A stretch of DNA of 64,000 nt from Novosphingobium sp. PhB165. Its GTDB lineage: Bacteria; Pseudomonadota; Alphaproteobacteria; Sphingomonadales; Sphingomonadaceae. The translations under genes and the position numbers were made by a program. Position 1 is the stretch's first letter. Each line of letters starts with the position of its first letter. The stretch covers positions 1-64,000 of the forward strand of contig NZ_SLVB01000001.1 in the NCBI RefSeq assembly GCF_004341845.1. The letters are read 5' to 3'. Of the stretch, positions 35,779 through 45,454 are shown piece by piece. The notes beneath the pieces are model-generated. The model did no database searches, had not been told where the DNA came from, and was given only the letters and a program-made list of their open reading frames with translations.

Positions 35779-37103
35779 GCTCGCGTCAGCGCCCCGTCGA
35801 AAAAGCGCTGCCGTTCAAGCCACTCCGAGCGATGCGCCAGCGCAAAGGCGAGGAATATCAGCATCGGTTCGAACCAGACGCGCGTGTACATGTGCGGCAG
35901 GGCCGTGGTGTAGATGAGCAGGATGCCGACCTGGGCCAGGGCAGCCCCCCCGTCCAGCGGGTCCTCCCGCAGTATCATGATCGCGGTCATCACCAGCGCC
36001 CCCAGCAGCAGCCAGAGGCCGAGCAGGGCGACGATGCCGCCTTCGTTGAGGACCAGCAGGTGCAACTGGTGCACCGGGGCGGCAAAAGCGCTCGCCTTGC
36101 GGTAGCGGTCGGTGCCGAGGCCGATAATCAGGTTGTCGTCGGCAAGGCCCCAAGCCTCCTTGATAAGCGCGGCGCGGCCGACGAAAGTGCCGGCCTTGTC
36201 CGCATCGCCGGTTTCCAGTGCCGTGCCCACGCGCTTCTCGAAGATCGCCGGAACCGGGCCGCCAAGGCTGGCATAGGCCGCGACGAGCAGGACGAGCGGC
36301 ATTCCGAAGCGGATCAGGTTGGAAAGCCGCGAAAGCGCCAGGAAGCACATCAGGCCCAGCGCGGCGGCGGTAAAGGCGGTGAAGCTGGCGCTGGCCAGCA
36401 GCCCCCAACCGATCGGGCCCAGCATGAGCAGCGCCCAGCCCCAGTGCAGGCGCCGTGCGATGACGGCATGGACCATCATCACCAGCGCGAACGCGCATTG
36501 CGCGCCGTTGGGGTTGGGCTCGCCCGACATCGCGCCAAGGCGCCCGTTGCCGGTGACGTAGCCGTTGCCCATCACGGTATCGAGGCTGGTGCGGTCGTAA
36601 TGGAACAGCGTGTAGAAGCCGACGATCTGAGAGATCGCCACGCCAATGATGAAGGCGATGATGCAGCGGTGCAGCACGCGGCTGTCGAAACTGGCGAAGG
36701 TCATCGGCACGATCACCAACGCAAAGATGTACTGGCTGCCCACGATCGGCCAGCGGACGAATTCGCCATGGTAGAGCGAGCTGAACAGCAGCGCGCCCAG
36801 CATGGTGGTCAATCCGAGCACCCACATCGATGTATAGGGCCCGAGCATCAGCACGCGCAGCCGTCCCTTGAGCACCAGCGCAACCGTGCAGGCGCCCAGC
36901 AGCACGTCCGAAAGCGTGATGTTGGCCACCGGCGGGCGCAGCACGCGCCAGGGCAGCACCAATGCGGACAGGATGATGCCCAGTGTCAGGATGTCGGGGA
37001 TCCAGCGGCGCATGGCGAATCGCGAATGCGGTCGCGCGCCCGGCGGGGCCAGCGCCGCGCCGCCGGGCCGGGAGGGAAGCTGGTTCGGGACCGAGATAGC
37101 CAT
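35775..37103 (-). CDS. Wzy/O-antigen ligase-like polymerase
   Basis: About 442 residues with some 11-12 hydrophobic helices and a large periplasmic loop (after GGPVPAIFEKRVG) containing the family-typical NLIIGLGTDRYRKA and VHQLHLLVLNEGGIVALLGL, the usual Wzy_C signature (short His motif before a glycine-rich helix). Members join repeat units in the periplasm. I chose ATG 37103; an ATG 21 codons upstream (37166) is possible and neither has a strong Shine-Dalgarno. It is the first gene of the assembly operon. Confidence 0.85.
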   Translation of the reverse strand: MAISVPNQLPSRPGGAALAPPGARPHSRFAMRRWIPDILTLGIILSALVLPWRVLRPPVANITLSDVLLGACTVALVLKGRLRVLMLGPYTSMWVLGLTTMLGALLFSSLYHGEFVRWPIVGSQYIFALVIVPMTFASFDSRVLHRCIIAFIIGVAISQIVGFYTLFHYDRTSLDTVMGNGYVTGNGRLGAMSGEPNPNGAQCAFALVMMVHAVIARRLHWGWALLMLGPIGWGLLASASFTAFTAAALGLMCFLALSRLSNLIRFGMPLVLLVAAYASLGGPVPAIFEKRVGTALETGDADKAGTFVGRAALIKEAWGLADDNLIIGLGTDRYRKASAFAAPVHQLHLLVLNEGGIVALLGLWLLLGALVMTAIMILREDPLDGGAALAQVGILLIYTTALPHMYTRVWFEPMLIFLAFALAHRSEWLERQRFFDGALTRA

Positions 37104-37440
37104 GCCGCGATGATGGTCGGCGGGCGCGGACGAGGCAAAGACAAGTATGGCCAGATGCCTGCGCAAAGTTGGTACCCCAACAGGACATCCGGCATGACCG
37201 GCAACCCGAATTGGTGACTTGCCGGTATATGTTACGAGAACTTAGTCTGCATCCCGGGCAGCGCGCGATGCGATGCGGAACACGGCCGGTGCGAGACGGG
37301 GCAATCGATCCCTGAAGCGTGCCACCGGACCGGATTGCCGCCGGACTTTGCCCCTGCGCCTTTCTACCCCTGATTTTTCGCAGTTTGAGTTCGCCCGCTG
37401 TTTGAACTTCGCCCTGTGTCGTCACTGTCGAGAGGCCGGC

Positions 37441-38538
37441 TTGTCAGAGCACCCGTCCGACCAGACCAAGCTAAGGGTCATCTACGTAGCCGGCTACGGG
37501 CGTAGCGGGTCGACTCTTCTCGACATCGCGCTGGGTATGCGCGCGGACGTGTTTGGGGCGGGCGAACTGACCGCGCTCGCTCGCCATGCCTGGAAGAACG
37601 GCGAATACTGCGCCTGTGGCGCCACCGTCCGCGACTGCCCGTTCTGGAGCCGCGTGATGGTGCGCGCGGACGGCGACGAGGGATCGGCTGGAGACGGAGA
37701 AGAGACGCGGGTAATGCTGGAGGAGCTCGCAAGGGTCCAGAAACGCATGGAATCGCTTGCCGCGCCGCGCCGGCTGCTGGCGCGGTTCATGCCGAAGTCC
37801 CGCAATCGCTATCACTCGGCCAACGCGGCGCTGTTCCGCGCGGTGGGCGAGCAGGTGGGCCACGAAGAGGAAAATGGCGAGGGCGCACGCGGCGAGGTCT
37901 ATATTCTCGATTCGAGCAAGCTGCCCGGCCGGGCGCTCGCACTGGCGTCGATGCCGGGCATCGATCTTCACGTGATCCACCTCGTGCGGGATCCGCGCGC
38001 GGTGGCGTGGTCGATGTCGCGGCGGCATGCCAAGAGCATCGAGGCGGGTGTGCAGCGCGAACTGCGGCCCAAACCGGCGGCCTATGTGGCGCTGCGCTGG
38101 GTCATGGTGAACCTTGTGTGCGAATGGCTGTGCCGCAGGCTTGGCAAGGGGCGGACGATCCGGGTTCGCTATGAAGACTTCGTGGCCGATCCTGAGGCCG
38201 TGCTGGAGGCGATCCGCAGCCGCTGTGCGCCGCAACTGGCTTCTACCGTGCAGGATGGCACCGCGGAGGAAGAACGCGCCGGGTCCGAAACGCTCCATCC
38301 GGGGCATCAGGTGGCGGGCAGCCGGCACCGGATGCAGTCCGGGCTGGTGATCCGCGAGGATCACGTCTGGCAGCGCCAGATGCCGGACGCGACTCGCCGG
38401 ATCGTCACGCGGCTCACCGGGCCGCTGCTGCGGCGATATGGATATGTCTCCGGTACCGGGGCGGGAGAGGAGGGCCGTTCGCCGTCCTCATCGCGCACGG
38501 GCCTCGTCGGCAACAAGGGCATGGGAGCAGGCGGATGA
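37441..38538 (+). CDS. Sulfotransferase-like protein (second of three)
   Basis: TTG 37441, preceded by GAGAGG, gives 365 residues. The PAPS-binding loop VIYVAGYGRSGSTLLDIAL is at residues 13-31, and VIHLVRDPRAVAWSMSRRH provides the 3'-phosphate-binding motif. A Cys-containing insert (ENGEYCACGATVRDCPFW-like, near residue 58) is typical of a bacterial sulfotransferase subgroup. The C-terminus is low-complexity. It overlaps the beta-helix lyase gene (ATGA), so sulfation and cleavage may concern the same polymer. Confidence 0.8.
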   Translation: MSEHPSDQTKLRVIYVAGYGRSGSTLLDIALGMRADVFGAGELTALARHAWKNGEYCACGATVRDCPFWSRVMVRADGDEGSAGDGEETRVMLEELARVQKRMESLAAPRRLLARFMPKSRNRYHSANAALFRAVGEQVGHEEENGEGARGEVYILDSSKLPGRALALASMPGIDLHVIHLVRDPRAVAWSMSRRHAKSIEAGVQRELRPKPAAYVALRWVMVNLVCEWLCRRLGKGRTIRVRYEDFVADPEAVLEAIRSRCAPQLASTVQDGTAEEERAGSETLHPGHQVAGSRHRMQSGLVIREDHVWQRQMPDATRRIVTRLTGPLLRRYGYVSGTGAGEEGRSPSSSRTGLVGNKGMGAGG

Positions 38539-39917
38539 CGGCAAAGCGCAGGAATGGTGCAGGCCGCAAGGTCTGGCCACTCGCGATCCTCGGCATGGTG
38601 CTGGTGGCGGCCTATGCGCTGATACCGACCGATGGCGCCCGGCTGGAGGCGGCCCAACCGCCCACCGTCTCGACGCCGGGCGGCACCAAGTCGTTTCCCG
38701 GTGCCATTGGCTGGGGCGCATCGAGCGCCGGCGGGCGGGGCGGCAAGATCATCTACGTGACCACGCTGGCCGATTCCGGTTCAGGATCGTTCCGCGCCTG
38801 CGTGATGGCATCGGGCCCGCGGGTCTGCGTGTTCCGCGTGGCGGGCGTGATCCGCTTCACCACCACGCCGCCAGTGATCAGCGAGCCCTATCTTACCATC
38901 GCCGGACAAACCGCGCCCGGCAGCGGCATCGTGCTGGCCCATGCCGGAGCCCCGGTGGGCCGCACGCCGCTGGTCATCAAGAACACCCACGACGTGGTGG
39001 TACGCAACATCCGCGTGCGCGCCGATCTTCCCGGAGGCAGCCGGGGGTCGGAGGACAGCATCACCATCGAGCATGCGACGAAGGTTCTGGTCGATCACGT
39101 CAGCGCTTCATGGGCGCGTGACGAGCTGATCAACGGCTATGCCGACAACGACTATATCACGGTCAGCAACTCGATCTTCGCGTGGGGTATCCCAACGCAT
39201 GACAAGTGCGCGCTGCTCGCCAGCGACCCGACCGACGCGCAGCACTTCAGCTTCATCGGCAACCTCTGCGCCCACAACGGGGACCGCATGCCGGATGTGA
39301 ACTTCCCGCACGGCTCGTGCCTCGAAGTGGTCGACAACATCTTCTACAACGCCCAGTCGCGCTTTGCCGAAGTGTGGGAACTGTTCGGCGGCACCCCGGT
39401 CTCCTTCGTGGGTAACAGCTTCATCGGCGGGCCGAACACCACCAACCTGACGGTCGGCATCGCCCGCGATACCAGCACCTCGATCGGCACGCCGGCGGTG
39501 ATCTATGCATGGGACAACCGCTTTGTCGGCGCCTTTCAGGACATGAATGCGGAAGCCGAGCAGGCGCTGGTCAACCAGCCGCCGTGCCCGCTGACGATTA
39601 ACCCGGCTTCGGCGGTGAACGCCTATACCTCTGTGCTGAAGAAGGCAGGCGCGTTCCCCCGCGATTCCATCGACGATCAGGCCGTCTACGACGTGGAGCA
39701 CGGGTCCGGCCGGATCGGCCAACCGGCGCCGGTGATGCCCGCGCAAACGGCGGGCACGCCTTATCCCGATGCTGACAAGGACGGCATGGACGATAACTGG
39801 GAAGTGACGATCGGCGCCAATCCCCGGGTCCCCGATGCCTGGGGCGATGCAAACCACAACGGCGTCTCCAATTTCGATGAGTTCCTGGCCTACCGCGACA
39901 AGGTGCTGGGGCTGTGA
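38535..39917 (+). CDS. Pectate-lyase-like beta-helix enzyme with C-terminal calcium-binding repeats
   Basis: The 460-residue protein has one N-terminal hydrophobic helix (LAILGMVLVAAYALIP; signal or anchor), then a right-handed beta-helix of polysaccharide lyase family 1 type: GAIGWGASSAGGRGGKIIYV, LTIAGQTAPGSGIVL, NIRVRADLPGGSRGSEDSIT, VDHVSASWARDE. The C-terminus has two Asp-rich loops (DADKDGMDDNWE and DANHNGVSNFDEF) that look like calcium sites. It probably cleaves uronic-acid links in the periplasm or outside, trimming the polymer. It sits between a sulfotransferase and a glycosyltransferase with overlapping ends. Confidence 0.85.
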   Translation: MTAKRRNGAGRKVWPLAILGMVLVAAYALIPTDGARLEAAQPPTVSTPGGTKSFPGAIGWGASSAGGRGGKIIYVTTLADSGSGSFRACVMASGPRVCVFRVAGVIRFTTTPPVISEPYLTIAGQTAPGSGIVLAHAGAPVGRTPLVIKNTHDVVVRNIRVRADLPGGSRGSEDSITIEHATKVLVDHVSASWARDELINGYADNDYITVSNSIFAWGIPTHDKCALLASDPTDAQHFSFIGNLCAHNGDRMPDVNFPHGSCLEVVDNIFYNAQSRFAEVWELFGGTPVSFVGNSFIGGPNTTNLTVGIARDTSTSIGTPAVIYAWDNRFVGAFQDMNAEAEQALVNQPPCPLTINPASAVNAYTSVLKKAGAFPRDSIDDQAVYDVEHGSGRIGQPAPVMPAQTAGTPYPDADKDGMDDNWEVTIGANPRVPDAWGDANHNGVSNFDEFLAYRDKVLGL

Positions 39918-41107
39918 AGGCAATCGATGCGGGCCAGACGCGGCAGGAAGATATCGCCCCCCTTGTTGCCGTGCGCCCGCATCGGCCGACCGTGTGCTAT
40001 CCGCTAGCCGGGGATGCGCTGGGGGGGAGCCATGTTTCGCTGCGGGGGCTACTGGATGGGCTCGATCCCTCGCAAGTCGAAGTGCTGGTCGTGCCCGAAG
40101 TGCCTGACGGGCGGCTGGCGGCGTTCTTCTCCGGCATCGCCCAGTGCCCGGACCCGGCGCGTCCGACCAATCCTTTCATACCCGGCCGCAGCATCGGCAT
40201 CGCCAAAGTGCTTGGCACCCTGACCGGATTGCCGAAGCGGGTGCGCTTCCTGAAGGAGCGCGGGGTCGATATCGTTCACACCAACGACGGACGCAGCCAT
40301 GCCAGCTGGGCGCTGGCCGCGCGGATCGCGGGGGCCCGGCTGGTCTGGCACCATCGCGGCGATCCCGGCGCGCGCGGGTTGCGCTATGTCGCGCCGGTGC
40401 TGGCCGACCGGATCGTGGCGGTTTCAGCCTTCGCGCTGCCGCGCGGGCGGCGCGGCGCAGCGCGGACGGCGCGGGTGATCCACAGCCCGTTCGACGTTTC
40501 GATCACGGCGGATCGCGAGGCCATGCGCGCACGGATCCTGTCCGAAACCGGCAGTCCGGCGGATACGGTGATTTGCGGGTACTTTGGCAGCTTCGTCGAT
40601 CGCAAACGTCCGCTGGGTTTTGTCGAGGCGGTCGAGGCGCTGGGGCGGATCGTCAACCGGCCGGTGCTCGGCGTGATGTTCGGAGAGCCGCGCGAAACGG
40701 AGCTGGACCGGCGGCTGGACGAGCGCATCGCCCGGGTCGAGGCGCCCGCGCGGGTGATGCGCATGGGCTATCGTTCGCCGGGGCACGCCTGGCTGGCGGG
40801 GTGCGATCAATTGCTGGTCCCGGCGGTGGACGAGCCGCTGGGGCGTACGCTGGTGGAAGCCATGCTGGTCGGCACTCTGGTTGTCGCGACCGATTCAGGC
40901 GGGAATCCCGAGGCTCTGCGCCATGGCTGCGGTGTGCTCTGCCCGCCCGACAGTCCGCGCGCCATGGCGCTGGCAGCGGCGGGGCTATTGGCCGATCCGG
41001 CATGGGCGGACACGATGCGAAGGGATGCCCGGACCGCCGCGCGGGGTCGTTTCTCGCAGGCCCGTCATGTCGATGCGATCCGCCAGATTTACGAAGAACT
41101 GATCTGA
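39914..41107 (+). CDS. GT4-family glycosyltransferase
   Basis: The start GTG 39914 overlaps the lyase stop (GTGA). The 397-residue GT-B protein has the N-terminal LAGDALGGSHVSLRGLLDGL, the middle VDIVHTNDGRSHASWALAAR and LVWHHRGDPG, and the donor-site region VPAVDEPLGRTLVEAMLVGT (EX7E). It is the last gene of the plus-strand operon that starts with a sulfotransferase. The acceptor is unknown. Confidence 0.88.
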   Translation: MKAIDAGQTRQEDIAPLVAVRPHRPTVCYPLAGDALGGSHVSLRGLLDGLDPSQVEVLVVPEVPDGRLAAFFSGIAQCPDPARPTNPFIPGRSIGIAKVLGTLTGLPKRVRFLKERGVDIVHTNDGRSHASWALAARIAGARLVWHHRGDPGARGLRYVAPVLADRIVAVSAFALPRGRRGAARTARVIHSPFDVSITADREAMRARILSETGSPADTVICGYFGSFVDRKRPLGFVEAVEALGRIVNRPVLGVMFGEPRETELDRRLDERIARVEAPARVMRMGYRSPGHAWLAGCDQLLVPAVDEPLGRTLVEAMLVGTLVVATDSGGNPEALRHGCGVLCPPDSPRAMALAAAGLLADPAWADTMRRDARTAARGRFSQARHVDAIRQIYEELI

Positions 41108-41151
41108 TCCGAGTTGGGCCCGGCCGATAAAGCAAGCTCCCCAAAAAAACC

Positions 41152-41241
41152 GTCATCCCCGCGAAGGCGGGGATCCCGCTTCTCTTGCGACATGCGAGAG
41201 GTTGCAGAAGAAAGCGGGGCCCCCGCCTTCGCGAGGGCGAC
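41152..41241. repeat. Inverted-repeat intergenic element, family 1, copy C (short)
   Basis: About 90 bp with arms GTCATCCCCGCGAAGGCGGG and GCCTTCGCGAGGGCGAC. The centre differs from other copies and holds its own small palindrome (CTCTTGCGACATGCGAGAG). It lies between the convergent glycosyltransferase and outer-membrane barrel genes, in the same orientation as copies A, B and D. Confidence 0.8.
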
Positions 41242-41316
41242 GAAGGGGTGAAACCGGCGGCTCGTCATCGATATTGGCGATCCGCTATCGGAATCGTCCG
41301 AATATCGGGCGTTCCC

Positions 41317-42555
41317 TCAGAACCGTACGCGCAGCGCCACGCCGCCCCGGAAGCGGTTGAATTCCAGCGTGGCACTGTCGCTGGTACGATTGCCGTAGCT
41401 CATCGAAGCCGCAACGGACACGTTGCGCATCACCAGATATTCCAGCTCGCCCGATCCGGTCAGGGTCTCCTCGCGGATGCCCGAGCCGGTATATTTGGTG
41501 TGCCGGTAACCGACAGCGACGTTGGCATAGAGATTGTGGCGGATTTCCTGGTTCACGGTAACTCTGGCGATCGTATCGGTACGCTGCGTGGCGCCGACGC
41601 GGAACGTGGCGACATCGCCGTTGAAGGCATCGAACAGCACGGCGGTACGGCGCGTGGGGTGGTAGGTCAGGTTGCCCGCCACCGACAGGCCGGTATGACC
41701 CGGAGTGTTCGGATCGTCCGGATTGTGGCGGAACACGCCGACCGAAAGCCCGCCCTCCAGCAGACCGCCGGGCTGGAAGTTGATGCCCAGACGGCCGCCG
41801 AAGGTGGTGGTGTCGCGCTCGGCGCCGCTGGGCGTGCGGTCGAGCCGGAAGTCCCGCCGGGTGGCGAAGAGCGTGGCGGTGGCGAAAGCCCGGCCGGTCA
41901 CGCGCAGGCCGAACGTCGCCTGCCCGGCAAATGCCGTGAAATCGCGGTCGGCGTCGATTTGCGACACGGCATTGTACTTGGTGGTATCGAGCAGGACGTC
42001 CATCATCGTGCGCGTGGAGACGCGGTGATAGGACAGTTCGCCGCCCAGGCTGTCGATCAGGCGCGGGCCGGAATTGGGATTCAGGCGCGCCTCGGTGTCG
42101 CCGCGATCCTCGATCGCCCGGCGTGAAAAGACCGTGGCGTTCAGGTTGGATGTCGGGCCCGTCTGCCAGTGCAGCCCCGCATCGGCCAGCCAGCTTTCGG
42201 CGTTCTCGGTGGAATAGGTGGCATAGCGGCGGATCATGCCGCCTGCGTTCAGTTCGAAAGTGAGCGGGGCCGGGGCGGTGCGCACCCGCACTCTGGGCGA
42301 AATCTCGAAGCGGACATCGTCCTTGGCATTGTTTTCTGCCGCGTAGACGTTGCTGTCGTATTCGATCTTGGCCTCGGCGCCGGCGGTAACCTCAAGCGAG
42401 CCAATGTGATGCGGCAGCGCGCGATATTCCTTGTCGTTGGCGAACACGGCCGGCGCGGTGGAGCCGATCTGCCCCGTCTGCTGGGCCAGCGCATGCTGCG
42501 GTGACGCCAGCAGCAGCGGGACCGGGGCGGCGAGCGCGAGTCTCCGATGCTTCAC
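41317..42555 (-). CDS. Outer-membrane beta-barrel protein of the polysaccharide export system
   Basis: The 412-residue protein has a signal peptide ending HALAQQ, then a long run of amphipathic strands (AEAKIEYDSNVYAAENN, RVRVRTAPAPLTFELNAGG, GNLTYHPTRRTAVLFDAFNG) and ends ALRVRF with the terminal Phe needed for barrel insertion. The EYDSNVY motif is typical of the barrel proteins encoded next to Wza-like exporters in alphaproteobacterial polysaccharide loci. It starts five bases after the exporter stop, so the two form one operon and probably one outer-membrane complex. Confidence 0.85.
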   Translation of the reverse strand: MKHRRLALAAPVPLLLASPQHALAQQTGQIGSTAPAVFANDKEYRALPHHIGSLEVTAGAEAKIEYDSNVYAAENNAKDDVRFEISPRVRVRTAPAPLTFELNAGGMIRRYATYSTENAESWLADAGLHWQTGPTSNLNATVFSRRAIEDRGDTEARLNPNSGPRLIDSLGGELSYHRVSTRTMMDVLLDTTKYNAVSQIDADRDFTAFAGQATFGLRVTGRAFATATLFATRRDFRLDRTPSGAERDTTTFGGRLGINFQPGGLLEGGLSVGVFRHNPDDPNTPGHTGLSVAGNLTYHPTRRTAVLFDAFNGDVATFRVGATQRTDTIARVTVNQEIRHNLYANVAVGYRHTKYTGSGIREETLTGSGELEYLVMRNVSVAASMSYGNRTSDSATLEFNRFRGGVALRVRF

Positions 42556-42559
42556 GCGC

Positions 42560-43165
42560 CTAGAACCAGCGTTCGTAGACGCGGATCGTATCGCCCGGCA
42601 GAACCGGCGTGGTTTCGCCCGCTTTGGACGTCACTTCCTTGCCATCGACCATGCGGGTGATCGCCACGTTGTCCTTCTGCGCCCGGTAGGTATAGCCGCC
42701 GGCCGCCGACAGGGCGGAGAGCACGGTCAGGCCCTGGCGATAGGGGAACTGGCCGGGCTGGTTGACTTCCCCGGTGACGTAGAACGGCCGAAGCTCGACC
42801 GGCGCCACGTTGACCACCGGATCGCCGGTCATGATGCCCTGCTTCAACAGGGCGGCGGCGATGCCCTGTTCGATCTCGCGATAGGTCATGCCGGCCACGG
42901 CGACCTGCTTGACGTAGGGAAGCGAGATCAGGCCGGTGTCTTCCACCGTGTACTCGCCGTTCGCGGCGTCGAGATCCTGGACGACGACTTTGATCTTGTC
43001 GCCCGCACCCACCCGGTAGGGACCTGCCGGAGTGGATGCGAGCGTAGGCATCGACGATGTGGGCGACGAGCAGCCGCCGAGCATCGAGGCCGAAAGGAAA
43101 CTGGCCAGCAAGGGAACCGCAAGGGCGGTCTTCCACGGGCGCGGACGATTGCGAAGTGCTGTCAT
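42560..43165 (-). CDS. Short Wza-like polysaccharide export lipoprotein
   Basis: The 201-residue protein starts at ATG 43165 with GGGGAGC upstream. A lipobox (SASMLGGC, Cys32) marks it as a lipoprotein. Then come the Poly_export domain (GPYRVGAGDKIKVVVQDLDA, LISLPYVKQVAVAGMTYREI) and one SLBB domain (FYVTGEVNQPGQFPYRQGLT). It lacks the second SLBB and the C-terminal membrane helix of E. coli Wza (about 380 residues), so it probably needs the neighbouring barrel protein to cross the outer membrane. Confidence 0.9.
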   Translation of the reverse strand: MTALRNRPRPWKTALAVPLLASFLSASMLGGCSSPTSSMPTLASTPAGPYRVGAGDKIKVVVQDLDAANGEYTVEDTGLISLPYVKQVAVAGMTYREIEQGIAAALLKQGIMTGDPVVNVAPVELRPFYVTGEVNQPGQFPYRQGLTVLSALSAAGGYTYRAQKDNVAITRMVDGKEVTSKAGETTPVLPGDTIRVYERWF

Positions 43166-43341
43166 GATATGCTCCCCGACAACCTCGGGCTGGCCCCGCG
43201 TACCCACGCACGCATGCCCAGTCCCGGAATCATCCCGTCCAGATTACGGGAGATACGGCGAATTTCCTTGGTTATTAAGGGCTATGTCAAAGCACAGTGG
43301 GGTGGCGGCAAGTTGTCCGTTGGAGCACGGATTTTATCGGT

Positions 43342-44196
43342 CTAGGAAACCGGGACATGCCTTGTGGGCGCCTTCCAGCGCGCAAGGTCCAGCCCGAACA
43401 TGGCTTCCAGAGTCTCCACGTCGCGCGCGTAGAAATCGCGCAGTCGCTCGCGCAGGGCCGGGGTCAGCGGCGGATAGGCCACCTCGCGCGCGATCAGCGA
43501 GCGGACCCCCTCGAACACCGGATTGCCGCGCAGCGGGCGCATGCTGTCCTTCAGCGGGGCCAGCGCACGGCGCAGCGGCAGGGGCAGGATTGCCGTACGG
43601 CTGCTGTTGTCGTGCGTGGCGGCGTGTCCGGGCTCGAAGCAGGGCTTGGTGCCGATGTGGCGCGAGACGGCGGTGATGATCTGGCGCGGCTGCGCGACCA
43701 CGTCCTCGTAAAGATAGGCCAGCATCTGCTCGCGCGGGAACAGGTCGAACCACCGCGCGAGGTGCCTGGCATAGAGACCGTCCTCCAGAAAGCGCGGGAA
43801 CGGATTGTCGGGCGAGGACAGGTATTCCTCTGGCGGGCCTTTCACGGTGCCGCGCCGGTAGAACATCTTGTAGTCCGAATAGGCGCGATCGACCGGGTTG
43901 CGCAGCTGGAGCACCAGCTTCACGTCGGGCAGCCGGGAAGCGATGCGCCGGGCGGCGAGAGGGTGGGCAAGGTAATCGGCGGACTTCTCGCCGATCACAT
44001 GCGCGGCGGCGGGGCGTTCCGCGAAGAAAGTGCGGTACCATTCTTCACCGCGCTCGAATTCGCTGCTGAAGTAGTGGGGTTCGGGAGCGGGCATGAAGAT
44101 GGCCGGATTTTCCTGAAGCCGCGCCTGAATCCAGGTCGTCGCCGCCTTGACCGCGCCGATGACGAGGAACTGCGGACGCCAGGTGCGGTCGATCAT
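43342..44196 (-). CDS. Sulfotransferase, heparan-sulfotransferase-like (third of three)
   Basis: The 284-residue protein has the PAPS loop FLVIGAVKAATTWIQARL at residues 10-27 (KAATT in place of the common KAGTT), EKSADYL and the 3'-phosphate motif LVLQLRNPVDRAYSDYKMF. This layout is that of N-/O-sulfotransferases acting on glycans. ATG 44196 overlaps the aminotransferase stop. It is the last gene of the operon with a WbpM-type dehydratase and a DegT aminotransferase. Confidence 0.88.
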   Translation of the reverse strand: MIDRTWRPQFLVIGAVKAATTWIQARLQENPAIFMPAPEPHYFSSEFERGEEWYRTFFAERPAAAHVIGEKSADYLAHPLAARRIASRLPDVKLVLQLRNPVDRAYSDYKMFYRRGTVKGPPEEYLSSPDNPFPRFLEDGLYARHLARWFDLFPREQMLAYLYEDVVAQPRQIITAVSRHIGTKPCFEPGHAATHDNSSRTAILPLPLRRALAPLKDSMRPLRGNPVFEGVRSLIAREVAYPPLTPALRERLRDFYARDVETLEAMFGLDLARWKAPTRHVPVS

Positions 44197-45440
44197 GCCA
44201 TGGGCTCCTGCATCGCCGTGCGCAGGCCCCCGGCCATACGCGCCATCCCCTCGTCGCCCAGTGTGTGGTCCACCGGGAACATCAGGGTGCGCTCTCCCAG
44301 CCGCACTGCTTGCTCCAGCGTGCCGTCACGCCGCACCGGTTGCCCGGCGAGCGCGGCCTCACGGCTCATGTCAGGGCAGGAGCCGGTGGCGGCGGGCAGG
44401 CCCAGTTCGAGCAGGCGCCGGAGCACGCGATTGCGCCGTGCTTCGGGTGCATCGCCGGAAAGCTGGACGTAGAACTTGTACCAAGCATGGCGGGCCTCGG
44501 AAGGCGGCTCGGGCAGGGTCACGCCGGGAAGGTCGGCCAGTGCCTCGCGCAGCAGCCGCGCGTTGCGGGCGCGGGCGGCGAGCCAGAGCGGCAGCTTGGC
44601 AAGCTGCCGCCGGCCCAGCGCGGCCTGCATCTCGGTCATGCGGTAATTCGATCCGAGGTGGTCGTGGACATGGCGGAACGCGCCGGGTGTCCCGCCCGCG
44701 TTTCCGCCCGTTACCTTGCGATAGTCCTTGCCGTGGTCCTTGATCGCCCAGCCGCGCAGCCATGCCTCATGGTCGCGAAACAGCAGCAACCCGCCTTCGC
44801 CGCCGGTCGACATGATCTTGTCGGTGCAGAACGAGAACGAGGCGGCATCGCCGAACGATCCGACGCGCGCGCCGCGCCACGCGGCTCCGTGGGCCTGCGC
44901 GCAGTCCTCGATCAGCCTGAGGTCGTGACGTGCGCAGATGGCGCCCAGCGCTTCCATGTCGCAGGGCCAGCCGGCGAGATGGACGCAGATCACGGCCCGC
45001 GTCGCCGTTCCGATCATGCGCTCCACCGAGTCCGGATCGATATTCTGGCTGACCGGATCGATATCGGCAAAGACCGGCAGCGCGCCGACCGACATGACGC
45101 AACTGGCGCTGGCGAAGAAGCTGCGGGCGGGGACGATAACCTCGTCGCCCGGCCCGATCCCCAGCGCGCGCAGCGCCACTTCCAGCGTCAGGGTGCCGTT
45201 GGCGATGCACAGGCCTTCCAGCGTCCGGTCCGTGCCTTCACCGATGTAGCCGGCGAATTCGGCCGCGAAAGCGCGGTTTTCCTCGCCATGGACCAGTGCG
45301 TTGACCTTGCCGGAGCGCAGCACGTCGGCAACCGCCTCGATCTCGTCCGGCTCGTGGCGCGGCCACTGGGAGCGGAGCGGGGCCCGTTCGCAAAGGCCGG
45401 GCTCCGCCGGTGCGACAGCGCTTGTCGATACCGGGGTCAA
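44193..45440 (-). CDS. DegT/DnrJ/EryC1/StrS-family sugar aminotransferase
   Basis: TTG 45440, six bases after GGGAGG, gives 415 residues. The PLP lysine is Lys208 in SFSFCTDKIMSTGGEGG, and the fold motifs CIANGTLTLEVALRALGIG, DIDPVSQNIDPDSV and LIEDCAQAHGAAWRG are intact, so unlike the RfbH-like protein this should be a true aminotransferase. Next to the WbpM/CapD dehydratase it would aminate a UDP-4-keto-6-deoxy sugar at C4 (PglE-like role). The long upstream frame overlaps the dehydratase gene and is not coding. Confidence 0.88.
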   Translation of the reverse strand: MTPVSTSAVAPAEPGLCERAPLRSQWPRHEPDEIEAVADVLRSGKVNALVHGEENRAFAAEFAGYIGEGTDRTLEGLCIANGTLTLEVALRALGIGPGDEVIVPARSFFASASCVMSVGALPVFADIDPVSQNIDPDSVERMIGTATRAVICVHLAGWPCDMEALGAICARHDLRLIEDCAQAHGAAWRGARVGSFGDAASFSFCTDKIMSTGGEGGLLLFRDHEAWLRGWAIKDHGKDYRKVTGGNAGGTPGAFRHVHDHLGSNYRMTEMQAALGRRQLAKLPLWLAARARNARLLREALADLPGVTLPEPPSEARHAWYKFYVQLSGDAPEARRNRVLRRLLELGLPAATGSCPDMSREAALAGQPVRRDGTLEQAVRLGERTLMFPVDHTLGDEGMARMAGGLRTAMQEPMA

Positions 45441-45454
45441 GGCAGGCCTCCCTT

